Positions 48,001 through 59,800 of a stretch of DNA of 64,000 bases are shown piece after piece. The stretch comes from Prunus persica (taxonomy: Eukaryota > Streptophyta > Magnoliopsida > Rosales > Rosaceae). How positions within the stretch are numbered: the stretch's first letter is position 1; every line of letters starts with the position of its first letter. A program made the position numbers and the translations under genes. The stretch is taken from NCBI RefSeq assembly GCF_000346465.2, contig NC_034015.1, forward strand, positions 945,519 to 1,009,518, given 5' to 3'. The notes under the pieces were generated by a model that worked only from the letters and a program-made list of their open reading frames with translations, ran no database searches and had not been told where the DNA came from.

Positions 48001-48183
48001 CAGTCCTGATCTCTTGGACCACAGGAGTCCAAGAGATTGTGGTCACTCACCGTTGGATATTAATCTAATGGTTCAAAAAAGTTTCTTAAAAGGAGTTCAA
48101 AATTGAGTGAACCGTTGAATTTACATCCAACGGTGAGTGACCACAAATCTCTTGGACTCCTGTGGTCCAAGAGATCGGGACTG
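48001..48183. mobile_element. 183-bp MITE with a 10-bp target duplication
   Basis: The ends CAGTCCTGATCTCTTGGACC and, inverted, CAGTCCCGATCTCTTGGACC match at 19 of 20, and the TIR extends to about 60 bp. Each TIR is itself palindromic (TCTCTTGGAC...GTCCAAGAGA), so the DNA can form nested hairpins. ATATATATGA flanks both sides (47991-48000 and 48184-48193); because the target is a TA microsatellite the exact duplication length is uncertain. A 9-10 bp duplication suggests a Mutator-type MITE. Confidence 0.85.
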
Positions 48184-48193
48184 ATATATATGA

Positions 48194-49480
48194 TAGGCTA
48201 ATTGAAGGTTTCGACTTGGCTGATTGAATGGCCTTTTGAAGTTGTTTGGATAATGAACTTAGCTAGGAGAATGAAGGAAGAGTTGGTTGGGACAAGTCAA
48301 GGACTTGGCTGGAAGAGTGGTCAAGTCAGACCCATGTGGGTCGGCAAGAATTTGGAAGACAAAAATGGTCCTTGGCTTTGTGTAATGGTTTTGTGGCTCA
48401 CATATATAATTATTAATTATTATATATGTAGTCTTATTAAAATTGGAATATTAAGTGTTTTCTTAATTTAAAGATTTTATGGCTCGTCACGAGTTGGTCA
48501 TACGTTAAAGAAGTTTACGCAATTCATTGGGCTCTCATGCCTCCCCAACATCGGTGTATTATTTTCAATTAAGACTAGGACTCCGGAAGCCATGATGTCT
48601 CACCATATGTCAAGCCAAGTCCTCGGAGGTCCAAGCCTAACCTGCAAAAGTAGGTCCAGAACCTCTGGATATTTTCATGCACGTGACGAGATCCATCCAA
48701 GAAAGCAATCAAAGAGAGTAATGTCAATTCCATGAATTTAGGAAGCCACACAAGGAAAGATTCTGAACGAGGTTGACCTTTTGGCCATTTAATGGCCAGC
48801 CCATGGGCTGACGAATGCCCCTATATAAACTACATCAGACAAAGAGCAAGAGCCCCTCGACATCAAACACACAAACTTACTTTTTGTCCTTCAATTTTCT
48901 ATCCCTAGACTAGGTTCTTATTTTCCAAGCAAGTAGACTAGATCAGTTCTTCACTTTCGTTAGTGTAAGTTTAATTTCTTGTATTTTCCATTACTTTGTT
49001 TTAAGATTCAATTTTATTGCTTTATTGTTAATTGTTATTGAATTTGCTTTAAGCTTAATTTAATTTCAAATTGCTTTATTTTATTGCCTTTACCATTTAT
49101 ATCGTTCTTATTTTGTTCTTCTCTTAATTTAAGTTTATTTATCGCTTTGATTACTTTATCGCACTTCAATTTTCGTCTTTAAATTTAATCGCATATTTTA
49201 ATTTAATTTGCATCGTTATCATTAAAAATCTCAAAAATACTAAAGTACCTATACGAAACCTAACCATCCTCGACCCCGAGGAAGTGAAAGAACCTAGGCC
49301 AAGAGGAGGTTCCTTGCTTGGCCTATCAATCGGCTGGTTAGAAGTCAAAAGCATGAACACAACAATCCAACCTTTTCCATTCAAGCCAGTCAGTGGCTTG
49401 GTGATGGCATGCCTATGCAATCTAAAAGAAGAAGGACCAAAAACTCCTTCAATCGGCCTACCCGGCCGAAAAGAGGGAAA
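48194..49480 (+). mobile_element. possible LTR or LTR remnant, non-coding
   Basis: A promoter-like CCTATATAAACTACATC at about 48821 is followed by a leader-like stretch and long AT-rich, TTATT/ATCGC-rich sequence of the sort found in R-U5 regions of long plant LTRs. Around 48560-48700 there is 'catcggtgtatta' and 'gtccaagcctaacctgc'. No clear ends or target duplication. The open frames at 48202-48471 and 49166-49496 show no known domain. Confidence 0.3.
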
Positions 49481-49489
49481 CACACGCTC

Positions 49490-52400
49490 CCCCTGATGTT
49501 GGCAAAAGATCCTTAAGTTGACGCATTCTAATATTGTTGACCATCTTTCTGAATGTTGTAGTTGGCCATGCTTTAGTAAATAAATCTATAAAGTTGTTAC
49601 CGGATTGTATTTGTTGAACATCTATGTCACCATTCTTCTGAGTTCATGCGTGTAGAAATTTTTTGGGGAAATGTGTTTGGTTCTGTCACCTTTGATGTAT
49701 CCATTTGTAATTTGAACAATACAAGCAGCGTTATCTTCATATACTAATGTTGGAGAATCTTTGATTGACAACCCACTTGTTTCTCGAATATGTTGTATCA
49801 TAGATCTGAGCCATATACATTCCTAGCTTGCTTCATGCAATGCTAATATTTCAGAATGATTTGAAGAAGTGGCTGCTAATGTTTGCTTTACAGACCGCCA
49901 TGATGTAGCACCACCACCACAAGTGAACACATACCTTGTTTGTGATCTAGCTTTATGTGGATAAGAAAGATAACCAACATCAGCATAGCAAACTATTTGA
50001 GATGTTGACCCTTTTGAATAAAATAAACCCATGTCAGTTGTTCCACGAAGATACCGTAGTACATGTTTAACACAATTCCAATGTCTTTTAGTTGGTGCAG
50101 AGCTATACCATGCTAATAAGTTGACAGGAAAAGCTATATCAGGCCGTGTACAATTTGCAAGATACATTAAAGCTTCAATTGCACTAAGGTATGGTACTTT
50201 AGGACCAAGTAATTCTTTGTTATCTTCTCGTGGGCGAAAAGGATCTTTCTTTACATCAAGTGATCGAACAACCATGGGGCTACTTAATGGATGGGCTTTA
50301 CCCACATCAAATCGTTTTAAAACTTTTTCTGTATATGTTGATTGATGGATAAAGATTCTAGTTGGTAAATGCTCGATCTACAGGCCAAGACAAACTTTAG
50401 TCTTCCCAAGATTTTTCATCTCAAATTCCTTCATTAAATAAGCAGCAGTCTTTGTAAGCTCTTCAGGAGTTCCAACAAGGTTTAAATCATCCACATATAA
50501 TGCAATAATGGCAAATCCACTTCCAGATCTTTTAATAAAAACACATGGATAAATTGGATTATTTACATATCCTTCTTGTATAAGATATTCACTAAGGCAA
50601 TTATACCACATTCTTCCGGATTGCTTTAATCCATACAAGGATCGTTGTAACTTAATTGAATACATATCATGATATTTTGGATCATTTGCTTCAGACAATT
50701 TAAAGAGATCTCTTCTGATGTATGTACTTCTTCTGGTGTATGTGCCTCTACAAGGACTATATCTGCATCAATTTTAAACTGGTCAGTTTTTGGCTCATCA
50801 AGAGTACTATTTTGTATTGGATTTTTATCTTCTTCTAGAATAGACATTTCTTGTGTCCTTTTCTTCCAGGGATTTTTTATCTTTAGCACCAACAGGACGA
50901 CCACGCTTCAAGCATACCTTTAATGTACTATCATATTGACCTTCAGAGACATCAATCCGTGCTGGAGTATTTATAGCTGGTATATGAGATTTTGTTACTT
51001 TCTTTATGTCAGTAAAGGCATTCGGTAATTGATTTGCTATACTTTTCAAATGGATGATCCTTTGAACTTCACATTCACTTTGATTTGTATGTGGATCCAA
51101 ATGAGATAATGATGATGCATTCCATGTAATTTCACGCCGTTCTTCAGGAAGCGACACCTTTTCTCCCCCTAACAGCGGCAAAATTGTCTCATCAAAACGG
51201 GAATCCGCAAAGCGTGCTGTAAACATATCACTCGTCAGGGGTTCAAGATATCTAATTATGGATGGAGAATCAAATGCAATGTAAATTCCAAGATGTCTTT
51301 GAGGGCCCATTTTAGTTCATTGTGGTGGAGAAATAGGAACATAAACAGCACAACCAAAATTTTTTAAATGAGAAATATTAGGTTGTTGGCCCAAACCAAG
51401 TTGTAATGGAGAATATTGATGATAAGCAGTTGGACGGATGCGAACCAAAGATGCAGCGTGCAATATAGCATGTCCCCAAGCAGAAATGTGTAATTTTGAC
51501 CTTAAAAGTAAAGGCCGAGCAACATTTGAAGGCGTTTGATAAAGGACTTTGCTAATCCATTTTGAGTATGTGTATGTGCAATCGGATGTTCAACACCAAT
51601 GCCAATGGACATGCAGTAATCATCAAATGCTTGAGATGTAAACTCGCCAACATTATCAAGACGAATTGTCTTAATTGGATAGTCAGGAAATTGTGCCCTC
51701 AATTTGATTATTTGAGCAAGAAGCTTAGCAAATGCAATAGAACGAGTAGAAAGTAGGCAAACATGTGACCATCTTGATGATGCGTCTATTAAAACCATAA
51801 AATAATGAAATGGCCCACATGGTGGATGAATAGGTCCACATATATCCCCCTGGATTCGTTGTAAAAACGTTGGGGATTCACTAGCACCTTTCAAGGGAGA
51901 TGGTTTAATAACCAATTTTCCTCGTGAGCAAGTCTGACATGGACAGTCACTAGATAAAAGAATCCTCTGGTTCTTTAATGGATGATCATGTGAATTTTCA
52001 ATTATTCGACGCATCATTGTTGACCCCGGATGGCCAAGTCGGTCATGCCAAAGCATAAAAAGCTTTAGATCACTGAACTTCTGGTTCATTATGATATTTG
52101 ATTCTATTGCACTTATAGTTGTATAATACAAGCCAGATGAGAAAGCTGGAAGTTTATCTACTACAAGCTTTTGGCATGAAACTATAGAAGTAATAAGCAG
52201 ATATTCTTTACTCCCCTCATTTGTAGTTTCAATATGAAACCCATTATTCCGTATATTCTTAAAACTAATCAGATTTCTTCTGGATCTGTCAGAATATAAA
52301 GCCTTTTTGATATAAATATGTGTTCCTCCAGGTAATATTATATTTGCTCTTCCAGAGCCTTCGATTAGCTTTGCACTACTTGAAAGTGTATTCACATTGG

Positions 52401-52527
52401 ATTTTACTAATTTTAAGTTTGAAAAATATTTCTTATCCCGAAGGATTGTATGTGTTGTTGCACTGTCCACCAAACATACATCTCCATCATGCATCTTGGA
52501 ATTGCTCAAAGCATTGACATTTTCCAT
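49490..52527 (-). pseudogene. decayed Ty1/copia polyprotein (protease-like to RNase H) with an RT deletion
   Basis: On the minus strand: protease-like start (DSATTHTILRD, near 52460), gag-pre-integrase and integrase zinc site (WHDRLGHPG...CQTCSRGK), integrase core (GDICGPIHPP, RLDNVGEF) to 51502, then a broken stretch to 50825. The linker reads to HTPEEVHTSEEISL and then jumps straight to the RT palm (KLQRSLYGLKQSGRMWYN, YVDD near 50490). The RT fingers are deleted. RNase H follows (TRPDIAFPV, ATSSNHSEILALHEA, then a stop at 49823). A polypurine tract (CAGGGGGAGCG) lies at about 49485. The protease motif is DSAT, not DSGA. Several stops and frame changes: dead. Confidence 0.85.
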
Positions 52528-52740
52528 GCTTCTTCATTTAAAGAAAAATACATATATATAATAAGTTTATGAATAAATATAACAAAAGTAAAATATAATA
52601 AAAAAATAAAATAAAATAATGAGATCATAGATCATTTTATTGAATTGAAAGCATTACAAATGAAAACTTAAACTTAAATCATAAGTTCATATCGTTTTAT
52701 TGAATTGAAATAAAGCAACCTAATATAGCAACATAAAATT

Positions 52741-53250
52741 AGTCAATATTGGAGTTTCCATCATTGGCATCATCATCACCATCCTTCATATTTTCATAAC
52801 CAACATTGATATTTCCATCATTGTACGAATGGTCAAATGTGCCGCTTGGTTCCGCAAAGAAATATGACACATCCAAATGGGTGATATCCATTGGCTCGGT
52901 GAAATTATAAAAAATATTGCTGAAATCGATGAAGTTTGTTTCTTTCTCTCTTTTCCTTTCCCTTAATTGATGCTTGATAATGATTAACTAGGTGTTTTGT
53001 TGTACGATAGGTACTAACCAATGTCCTTTCATGCCACACCTATAGCAAGCCTCATCACTTTTCTTTTCAGAATTAATCTGCACACCTTTCCCCTTTCCTT
53101 GTTTTTCTTCATTGTTATTCCACTTCTGGTGGTATAGTGCACTTTTCTTACATGAGGTATGATTGTGACCACCTCAATTTCGAAAATTATAATGACCACG
53201 ACCACGACCATGATTGCTTGCATTCATTTTCAGGGAATGATGCACTTGCA
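52741..53250 (-). pseudogene. copia gag remnant with zinc knuckle
   Basis: On the minus strand HGRGRGHYNF-type basic sequence leads to a zinc knuckle CYRCGMKGHW near 53030, then after a frame change an acidic, Asn/Asp-rich stretch (EPMDITHLDVSYFFAEPSG) to a stop at about 52741. It belongs to the copia element at 49490-52527. It is cut at 53309 by the CACTA element, so the gag N-terminus and 5' LTR are beyond that insertion or lost. Confidence 0.65.
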
Positions 53251-53308
53251 TTTGCTTTTGGAAATGGTTTTGAGCCAGTTGGGTGGGAATGATGGTTTTT
53301 CCTCAAAA

Positions 53309-55215
53309 CACTACTACAAAAAGTGAAAAAGACGACCAGAAAACAACGACGGTCTAAGTGAAAACCGTCGTGGTTTTTAAAAAGACGACGGTTCTAAAAA
53401 CACCGTCGTGTAATACAACCTTAGACAACTAAAAAATGGAGATTCAAATGGCTGTTCAAAAACAACGACGTACATAATTAAACAACCGACGTCTATTTGA
53501 AACAGATTTCCGCAGTGTAAAATCAATGCCAACAAAGAACGGCAGAAGTTATGAATCGACCGACGTAGAAAGTAAAGACGACGATTTCAATAAAAACTGC
53601 CGTTTTTACTCATAAAATAACACGACGAGGTTTTCGTATAAGACGCCGTATAATTACAAACAAATCCACGGCTTTAAAATACAAAATATCGCCGTATTAA
53701 ATTAATGTACAACGACGGAAAATATAAATATATCGACGTCATTCTCTTATAGTTCTACGACGTTATCTTTAAATCGTACAATAAAATTTAACGTCGTATT
53801 TATTCATTTTATACGTCGTACCTTTAATTTTAACCGTCGTCTTAATAAGAATTTTTGTTAACAATTTTTTTCTTTGATTTTCTTATCCTATGTCGGTAGA
53901 TCTACTTAATGACAAGAATTGAAATAACCACGATGGTTTATATAGAAAACCGCCGACATAATCAGATTTGTCTGAGATCCCAAGGGTTACGAAATCTTAC
54001 CAGATGGAACTCTGTTCCACATCATAATCTTAACAGATGACACAGATTTGCAAATATTGCGTCGTGTTATTTTACAAATTCTAGAACATTAATTTTCCTC
54101 ATTTTAAATTTCCTTGGGAAAGAAAAATCTATTTATCATGCTTTGTAATTGAAAACTAAAACTGAAAGAATACGGGAAAAAAACTCTATTTATAATTTAA
54201 AAATAAAATCCACGTCGGTTGTAGTACACTTAACGACGTTTAACAAAATAATCTACGTCTGTAATTATAAATCTACCGCCATCTTACCTTAATATAGATG
54301 ACGAGAAAAGACGACGGTAGAATAGAAAACAGCCGTTGTTTCAGTTTCTTTAACAGTTTGGTCCTTTATCTTTCTGCAGGACTTGTATAGTTCAAAGCAT
54401 TGACAATGTCTTCATCATATCTCCCAGCAACTACTGATTCGATTGCTCATGCTTTAGAGTCCATCTGAAGCCATTTCTATTCTTTATCGCATTCTTGAAA
54501 CCCATCTTCTTCTTCTGAAGCTCTACGGATAAAGGAAGAGGCTATCACAAATCTGACGGATCTTCTTAGCCAAGAAAATCAAGAAGATTTCCATGAGAAG
54601 CGAACTTTCCTTCGACAGCGAGTGGAGGCCAGGATTGCATCTCTTTTGATGGAAAGCAAGGAGTATTCAGAAGCACTAAGTGTCCTATCAGGCTTGATCA
54701 AGGAAGTGAGAAGGCTAGTTGACAAGCTTCTTCTTGTGGACATATATTTGATGCGAGTAAGCTCAATTTCTCTTTGAGAAAGACATCCAAATTATTGTCT
54801 TTGAGACGTGAGAGACTGAGAGAGGAAGAACTTGGAACCTTAAATGTAAACCGAAAATGAATGAAAGCGACAAATTTATAGAATAAATTTTTAAAACCAA
54901 CGGCGGTCCTTACAAAAAAACCGCTGTTTAAATTGTAAAATCAACGTCGGTATTATCGACGTATATTACAGAAATCCACGTCGGTAAATTAATAAAAACG
55001 ACGTGTTAAATAATCTACCATGACGCGAGTTATTACTTATGTACTTTAATTTTTGAGTTTACTACGACGGTACCTACAACACTACTGTCGTATTTATTTA
55101 CCACGTCCGAAGTTAAATGTACCGTCGTATTTTGTAATTTATACGTCGTAGTTATATGTAACCGCCGTATTATTTTTTTGAAATGGTTTTATATGTAAGC
55201 AACTTTTCGTCTACC
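53309..55215 (+). mobile_element. CACTA (En/Spm) element end with captured host exons
   Basis: Starts CACTACTACAAAAAG and is followed by dense, often inverted ACGACGG/CCGTCGT motifs, the subterminal transposase-binding repeats of CACTA elements. The interior carries a fragment of the RPN6 gene (54406-54785), then another CGTCG-rich stretch (54890-55200). No right terminus (CACTAC inverted) was found before 55216, where another CACTA end starts, so this element is interrupted or truncated there. Confidence 0.8.
54406..54785 (+). pseudogene. captured fragment of 26S proteasome subunit RPN6 (PSMD11)
   Basis: RPN6 is a PCI-domain lid subunit that braces the 26S proteasome. From ATG 54406 the sequence gives MSSSYLPATTDSIAHALES, a TGA and frame change, then SSEALRIKEEAITNLTDLLS from the end of the first exon region. 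This is joined directly to a later exon, EKRTFLRQRVEARIASLLME and SKEYSEALSVLSGLIKEVRR, then DKLLLVDI. A frameshift follows near 54755. An intervening stretch found in normal RPN6 (before EKRTFLRQR) is missing, and no introns remain, so the donor was spliced or internally deleted. It is a transduplicated fragment inside the CACTA element and cannot encode a functional subunit. Confidence 0.85.
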
Positions 55216-55389
55216 CACTACTACAAAAAAGCAAAAAGACGACGGTAAATCACCGTCGTGTATTCGGTTTTTCAATGGTCGTGGAATTCACCGTCATCTT
55301 TTCCCTCATAAACCACGATGCTAAATCACCGTCGTTGTTACAATATACAACGTCATCAACAAATACAAAACGACGTCTTTGTACTGCAA

Positions 55390-56260
55390 AAAGATCTAAA
55401 AAAGCAGTCGAGGATGAGAATAGACGACCAACTCTCTAAACAAACCGTCGTTAAAAAGGAAAAATATGACACATATTAACAGAACATGGCCGCAAGATAG
55501 ACATACAACGACGAAAATTAAAATAAGACGCCATTAAATATCATTTTCACGACAATAAAAAATATGTCGTCTTTAAATACATTAGAAGACGACGTTATTG
55601 ATACCTACTACGTCGCCTATATAAAAATAACCGTCGTAAAATAAATTTTCCACTTCGATTTTTCTATAAAAGATGACGTGGAAATAGTTGTCAGTGTCAT
55701 TATTTATGACGTATATATTTATAGAGTAGACGTTAAACAACGAAACAACGTCGGTTACAAATATATGAGAGTCGTATTACAAAATTTATACGTCCTATTT
55801 TCAGAAACAAACAACGACGATAAATATTAGACGTTGTTAAATAAAACAACGTCGAAAACAAATAAAAACAGACGTGTTTAGTCTGCTAAAGTTCTAAAAA
55901 ATAGTCGAGGATGAGAATAGACGACCAACTCAAACAAATCACCGTCGTTAAAAAGGAAAAATATGACACATATTAAAAGAACAAGGCCGCAAGATAGACA
56001 TACAACGACGACAACTAAAACACTACGCTGTCAAATATAATTTTCACGACAAGAAAAAATATGACGTCTTTAAATACATGAGAAGACGACGTTATTGAAA
56101 TATACTACGTCTCTTATTTACAAACAACCGTCGTGAAATAAATTTTCCACTTCGATTTTTCTAAAAAAGATGACGTGGAAATAGTTGTCAGTGTCATTAT
56201 TTACGACGTATGTATTTATATAGTTGACGTTGAAATGCGAAACAACGTCGGTGGCATTTA
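55390..56260 (+). repeat. 497-bp tandem duplication in CACTA subterminal DNA
   Basis: 'cgaggatgagaatagacgac' occurs at about 55409 and 55906, and the sequence after it ('ggaaaaatatgacacatatt', 'cgcaagatagacatacaacg', 'gaaatagttgtcagtgtcat') is repeated at the same offset for about 360 bp with scattered differences. It doubles the number of CGTCG motifs at this end. Confidence 0.85.
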
Positions 56261-56825
56261 TATAGTCGACGTTGTATTTATATGTATTCATTACTCACGA
56301 CGCACTTATTAATATAGACGACGTTGAACTTCTAAACAACGTCGGTTCCAAATAAATGAGAGCCGTATTACAGAACATATAGACGGCGTTGATTATGATG
56401 AGAGCCGTATTACAAATAACGTCGTTTAATTGATATTAGACGGCGGTTATAATGAATTACCGTCGGAATTCATTTCGTTCCTCTTCGTTTATAAAAGAAC
56501 TTGCGACGTGGAAAATGTATGATGACGTCGTATTTTTTAACGTTCAGATTATATATCTCGTTTTTTAGACGTCGGTATTATGGGATTGGAGTCGTGTTAT
56601 TTTGAATTACATGGCGGTTCTTAATCCTTCCCCGACGTGATATCCTGAATAATTGCTTCACAATAGCGTCGTGGTTCTTCATTGTTACGTTGCTTTAAGA
56701 CGTCGGTAAATATGCTGAATAACTGGTGCACAATAACGTCGTGTTTTATTTGAACGTAGAAAGTGAAGAAATCACATTACAATATATTACAAAATTAATG
56801 TCATACATTGCCAATTACATAAGCA

Positions 56826-59800
56826 TCATTCAATCCATATATCTTCACACCCATCTCGAATATTTTGACCGCCTAACTCACCCACCAGTTCATCAAATGT
56901 GTCAACATTTGGCATCCCTCTAGTAAATGGCTCACACTCAATTATCACATCACCTAAGACTTCATCACCAATAACATCATTATATTCTCTATTAGGCATT
57001 GATAACACTACCGACCAACCACGATGCATCGGGTCGTCAACAAAAAATATTTGTTTGACTTGAGAAGCCAAAACAAATTGGTCATTCCTATGTCCAATTT
57101 TACTCAAATCTACAAGGGTAAATCCAAGTTCGTCGACTACAAGACCAGAACTATCTATCCAATCACACCTAAAGACTGGGATTGTAAACTTTTGGTAGTC
57201 AAGGTCCCAAATTTCTTGAATGACACCATAGAAACCCATATTTGAGAGAATTGGGTTTTTATCCTTGGCACTAGCAACTTGCATGGTATGTGCAAGTAAA
57301 TAAACTCCACTATTTTGAGTTGTCCGCACATCATCTTGTGCCTTGATATTGAATTTAATACCTTTAATAAGATAGCTCCTATATAATGGCACTGCCATGT
57401 TTGGACCAGCTGCTAGCCACCTTAAATTTTCTGATACGCCATGATTGTCTTCCTCAAGTTCACTTTGAACCTGCAAATTAATCATATATCTTAATTCAAT
57501 CTAACATAGAAATAAGAAGAAAATTAAAAGAGAAATATGTTATTCAACAACATATACCTTGAAGCGTAGCCATTGAATGAAAGTGCTATTGTGCTTATCC
57601 TGCAGCCACTTTGTTCTCTTTCTAAATTTTGGATAAGCAGTCTTGATGTGGATCATATGTTGCCTACATGACACGAAAAATTCAAGCATTACGGTCCCAA
57701 ATATAGAAGATAAACATAAGAAATAATTTAAAATCAATAAGTTAAAGAATAAAACTCATACGTACTCGATATAAGGTAGGACTTCCTCCGTATTCTCCAA
57801 GACATATAGATGTGCTTGATTCAACAGGTCCTGATCAACTACGCTCACTGTGCAACCTGATAATGGTGAAAGTCCCATCTTTTGGCTTGAAGGCACTCCA
57901 ACTGTACTAACATCAGATAAATGCTGAGTACAAAACTCTACTGCTTCTTCAGCTATATACCGCTCAGCAATGCAACCTTCGGGACGAGTACGATTCTGAA
58001 CATACCCCTTCAGCACTTTCATATATCTTTCAAACGGATACATCCACCTAAAATATACTGGCCCACATAGACGAACTTCTCTGACAAGATGTACTACTAG
58101 ATGAACCATGATATCAAAGAATGAAGGGGGAAAGTACTTCTCAAGCAAACACGGAGTAACTACTACATCTTCTTCCAACTTATCTAGCTTGGAAACATCA
58201 ACAGTCTTTGCACATATAGCATTGAAGAAGAAGCACAAACGAGTTATTGCATACCTTGCAGGCTTCTCCAAAACAGAACGAATTGCCACAGGGAGCAATT
58301 GTCGCATTAAGGTATGACAATCATGTGATTTAAGGCCAAGAAGTCTTGAATCTTGTAAAGATACAAGATTTTTAATATTTGAAGAATAACCTTCAGGGAC
58401 CTTCATACTATAGAAAGAATTGCAAACCTCTCTCTTCTCTGCTCTTGACAAATTCCAAGGCCCAGGAGGCAAACGAGTACGTCTTTCTCCATACTCGGGT
58501 TGCAAATCAGTTTTGACCACCATGTTCAATAAATCTAATCGAGCAGCAATCCCATCTTTATTTTTTCCAGGGATCTCCAGCAATGTACCAATAATACTAT
58601 CGCAAACATTCTTCTCAATGTGCATAACATCTAGGGCATGCCTCACAGGAAGGTATTTCCAATACTCGAGATCAAAGAATATTGATTTCTTCTTCCAACA
58701 AACTCTGTCACCATTTTCAACCATATGCAGCACTTCTTCTCCGGTTAATGGCTCGGGAGGTATGCCATATTCAGGTTTCCCATTAAAAGCTGCACGTTGC
58801 CTCCTATATGGATGATTGATTGGTAACCATTTTCTATGCCCAATGTAACAAATTTTGTGGCCATTTTTCAACCTGTGACTAGGTGTATCATCGCCGCATA
58901 TTGAACAAGCTTTATATCCTTTAACAACACAACCAGATAAGTTTCCATAGGCGGGAAAATCATTAATTGTCCACATTAATGCAGCTCTGAGTGTAAAGTA
59001 TTCTCCATTATGTGCATCATACACTCCTCTAATCCCATCCCACAAAGATTTTAAATCATCAATCAAAGGCTCCAAGTAGACGTCTATATCATTTCCGGGT
59101 TGTTTAGGACCGGAAATCAATAAGGTTAACATCATGAACTTTCGTTTCATGCACAGCCATGGAGGGAGATTATATGTAACTAAGATAACCGGCCAACAAC
59201 TATATCTGCTACTTAGAGAACTGTGGGGATTGAATCCATCAGATGAAAGAGCCAATCTCAAGTTTCTCGGCTCATTACCAAACTCAGGGCATTTATCATC
59301 AAGAAGTTTCCAAGACGGGGAATCCGCCGGATGAGACATCTGACCGTCAATTGATTTTCTAGCAGCATGCCAAGTCAAACTCTTAGCTGTCTCATGTGAT
59401 TGAAATATCCTTTTAAACCTTGGAATTGGAGGAAAATACCACACCACCTTCGCTGGCACACCCTCTTTCAAGATTGAATCTTTGCCTTCCTTCCACCTTG
59501 AGATACCACAAGTAGGACAATTAGTTGAATCCTCATACTCCTTCCTATACAAGATGCAATCATTGGGGCATGCGTGCATTTTCTCATAACTCAGCCCCAA
59601 TGCACACAAAGTCTTTTTAGCCTCATACATAGAGGTTGGTATTGTATTTCCTTCTGGAAGCAAATCGCCTTGAAGTATCAATAATTCTGTAAAACAGACA
59701 TCACTCATCCCATGTTTTGCCTTCAAATTATACAACTTCACTAATGCCGATTGTTGAGCCTATTCTTAACAACTAAAATGAGTTATTAAAAACAGCAACT

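Noticed and set aside
56726..58815. Plus-strand frames of 65-131 residues
   Set aside because: Antisense to the TNP2 and DUF4216 coding sequence.
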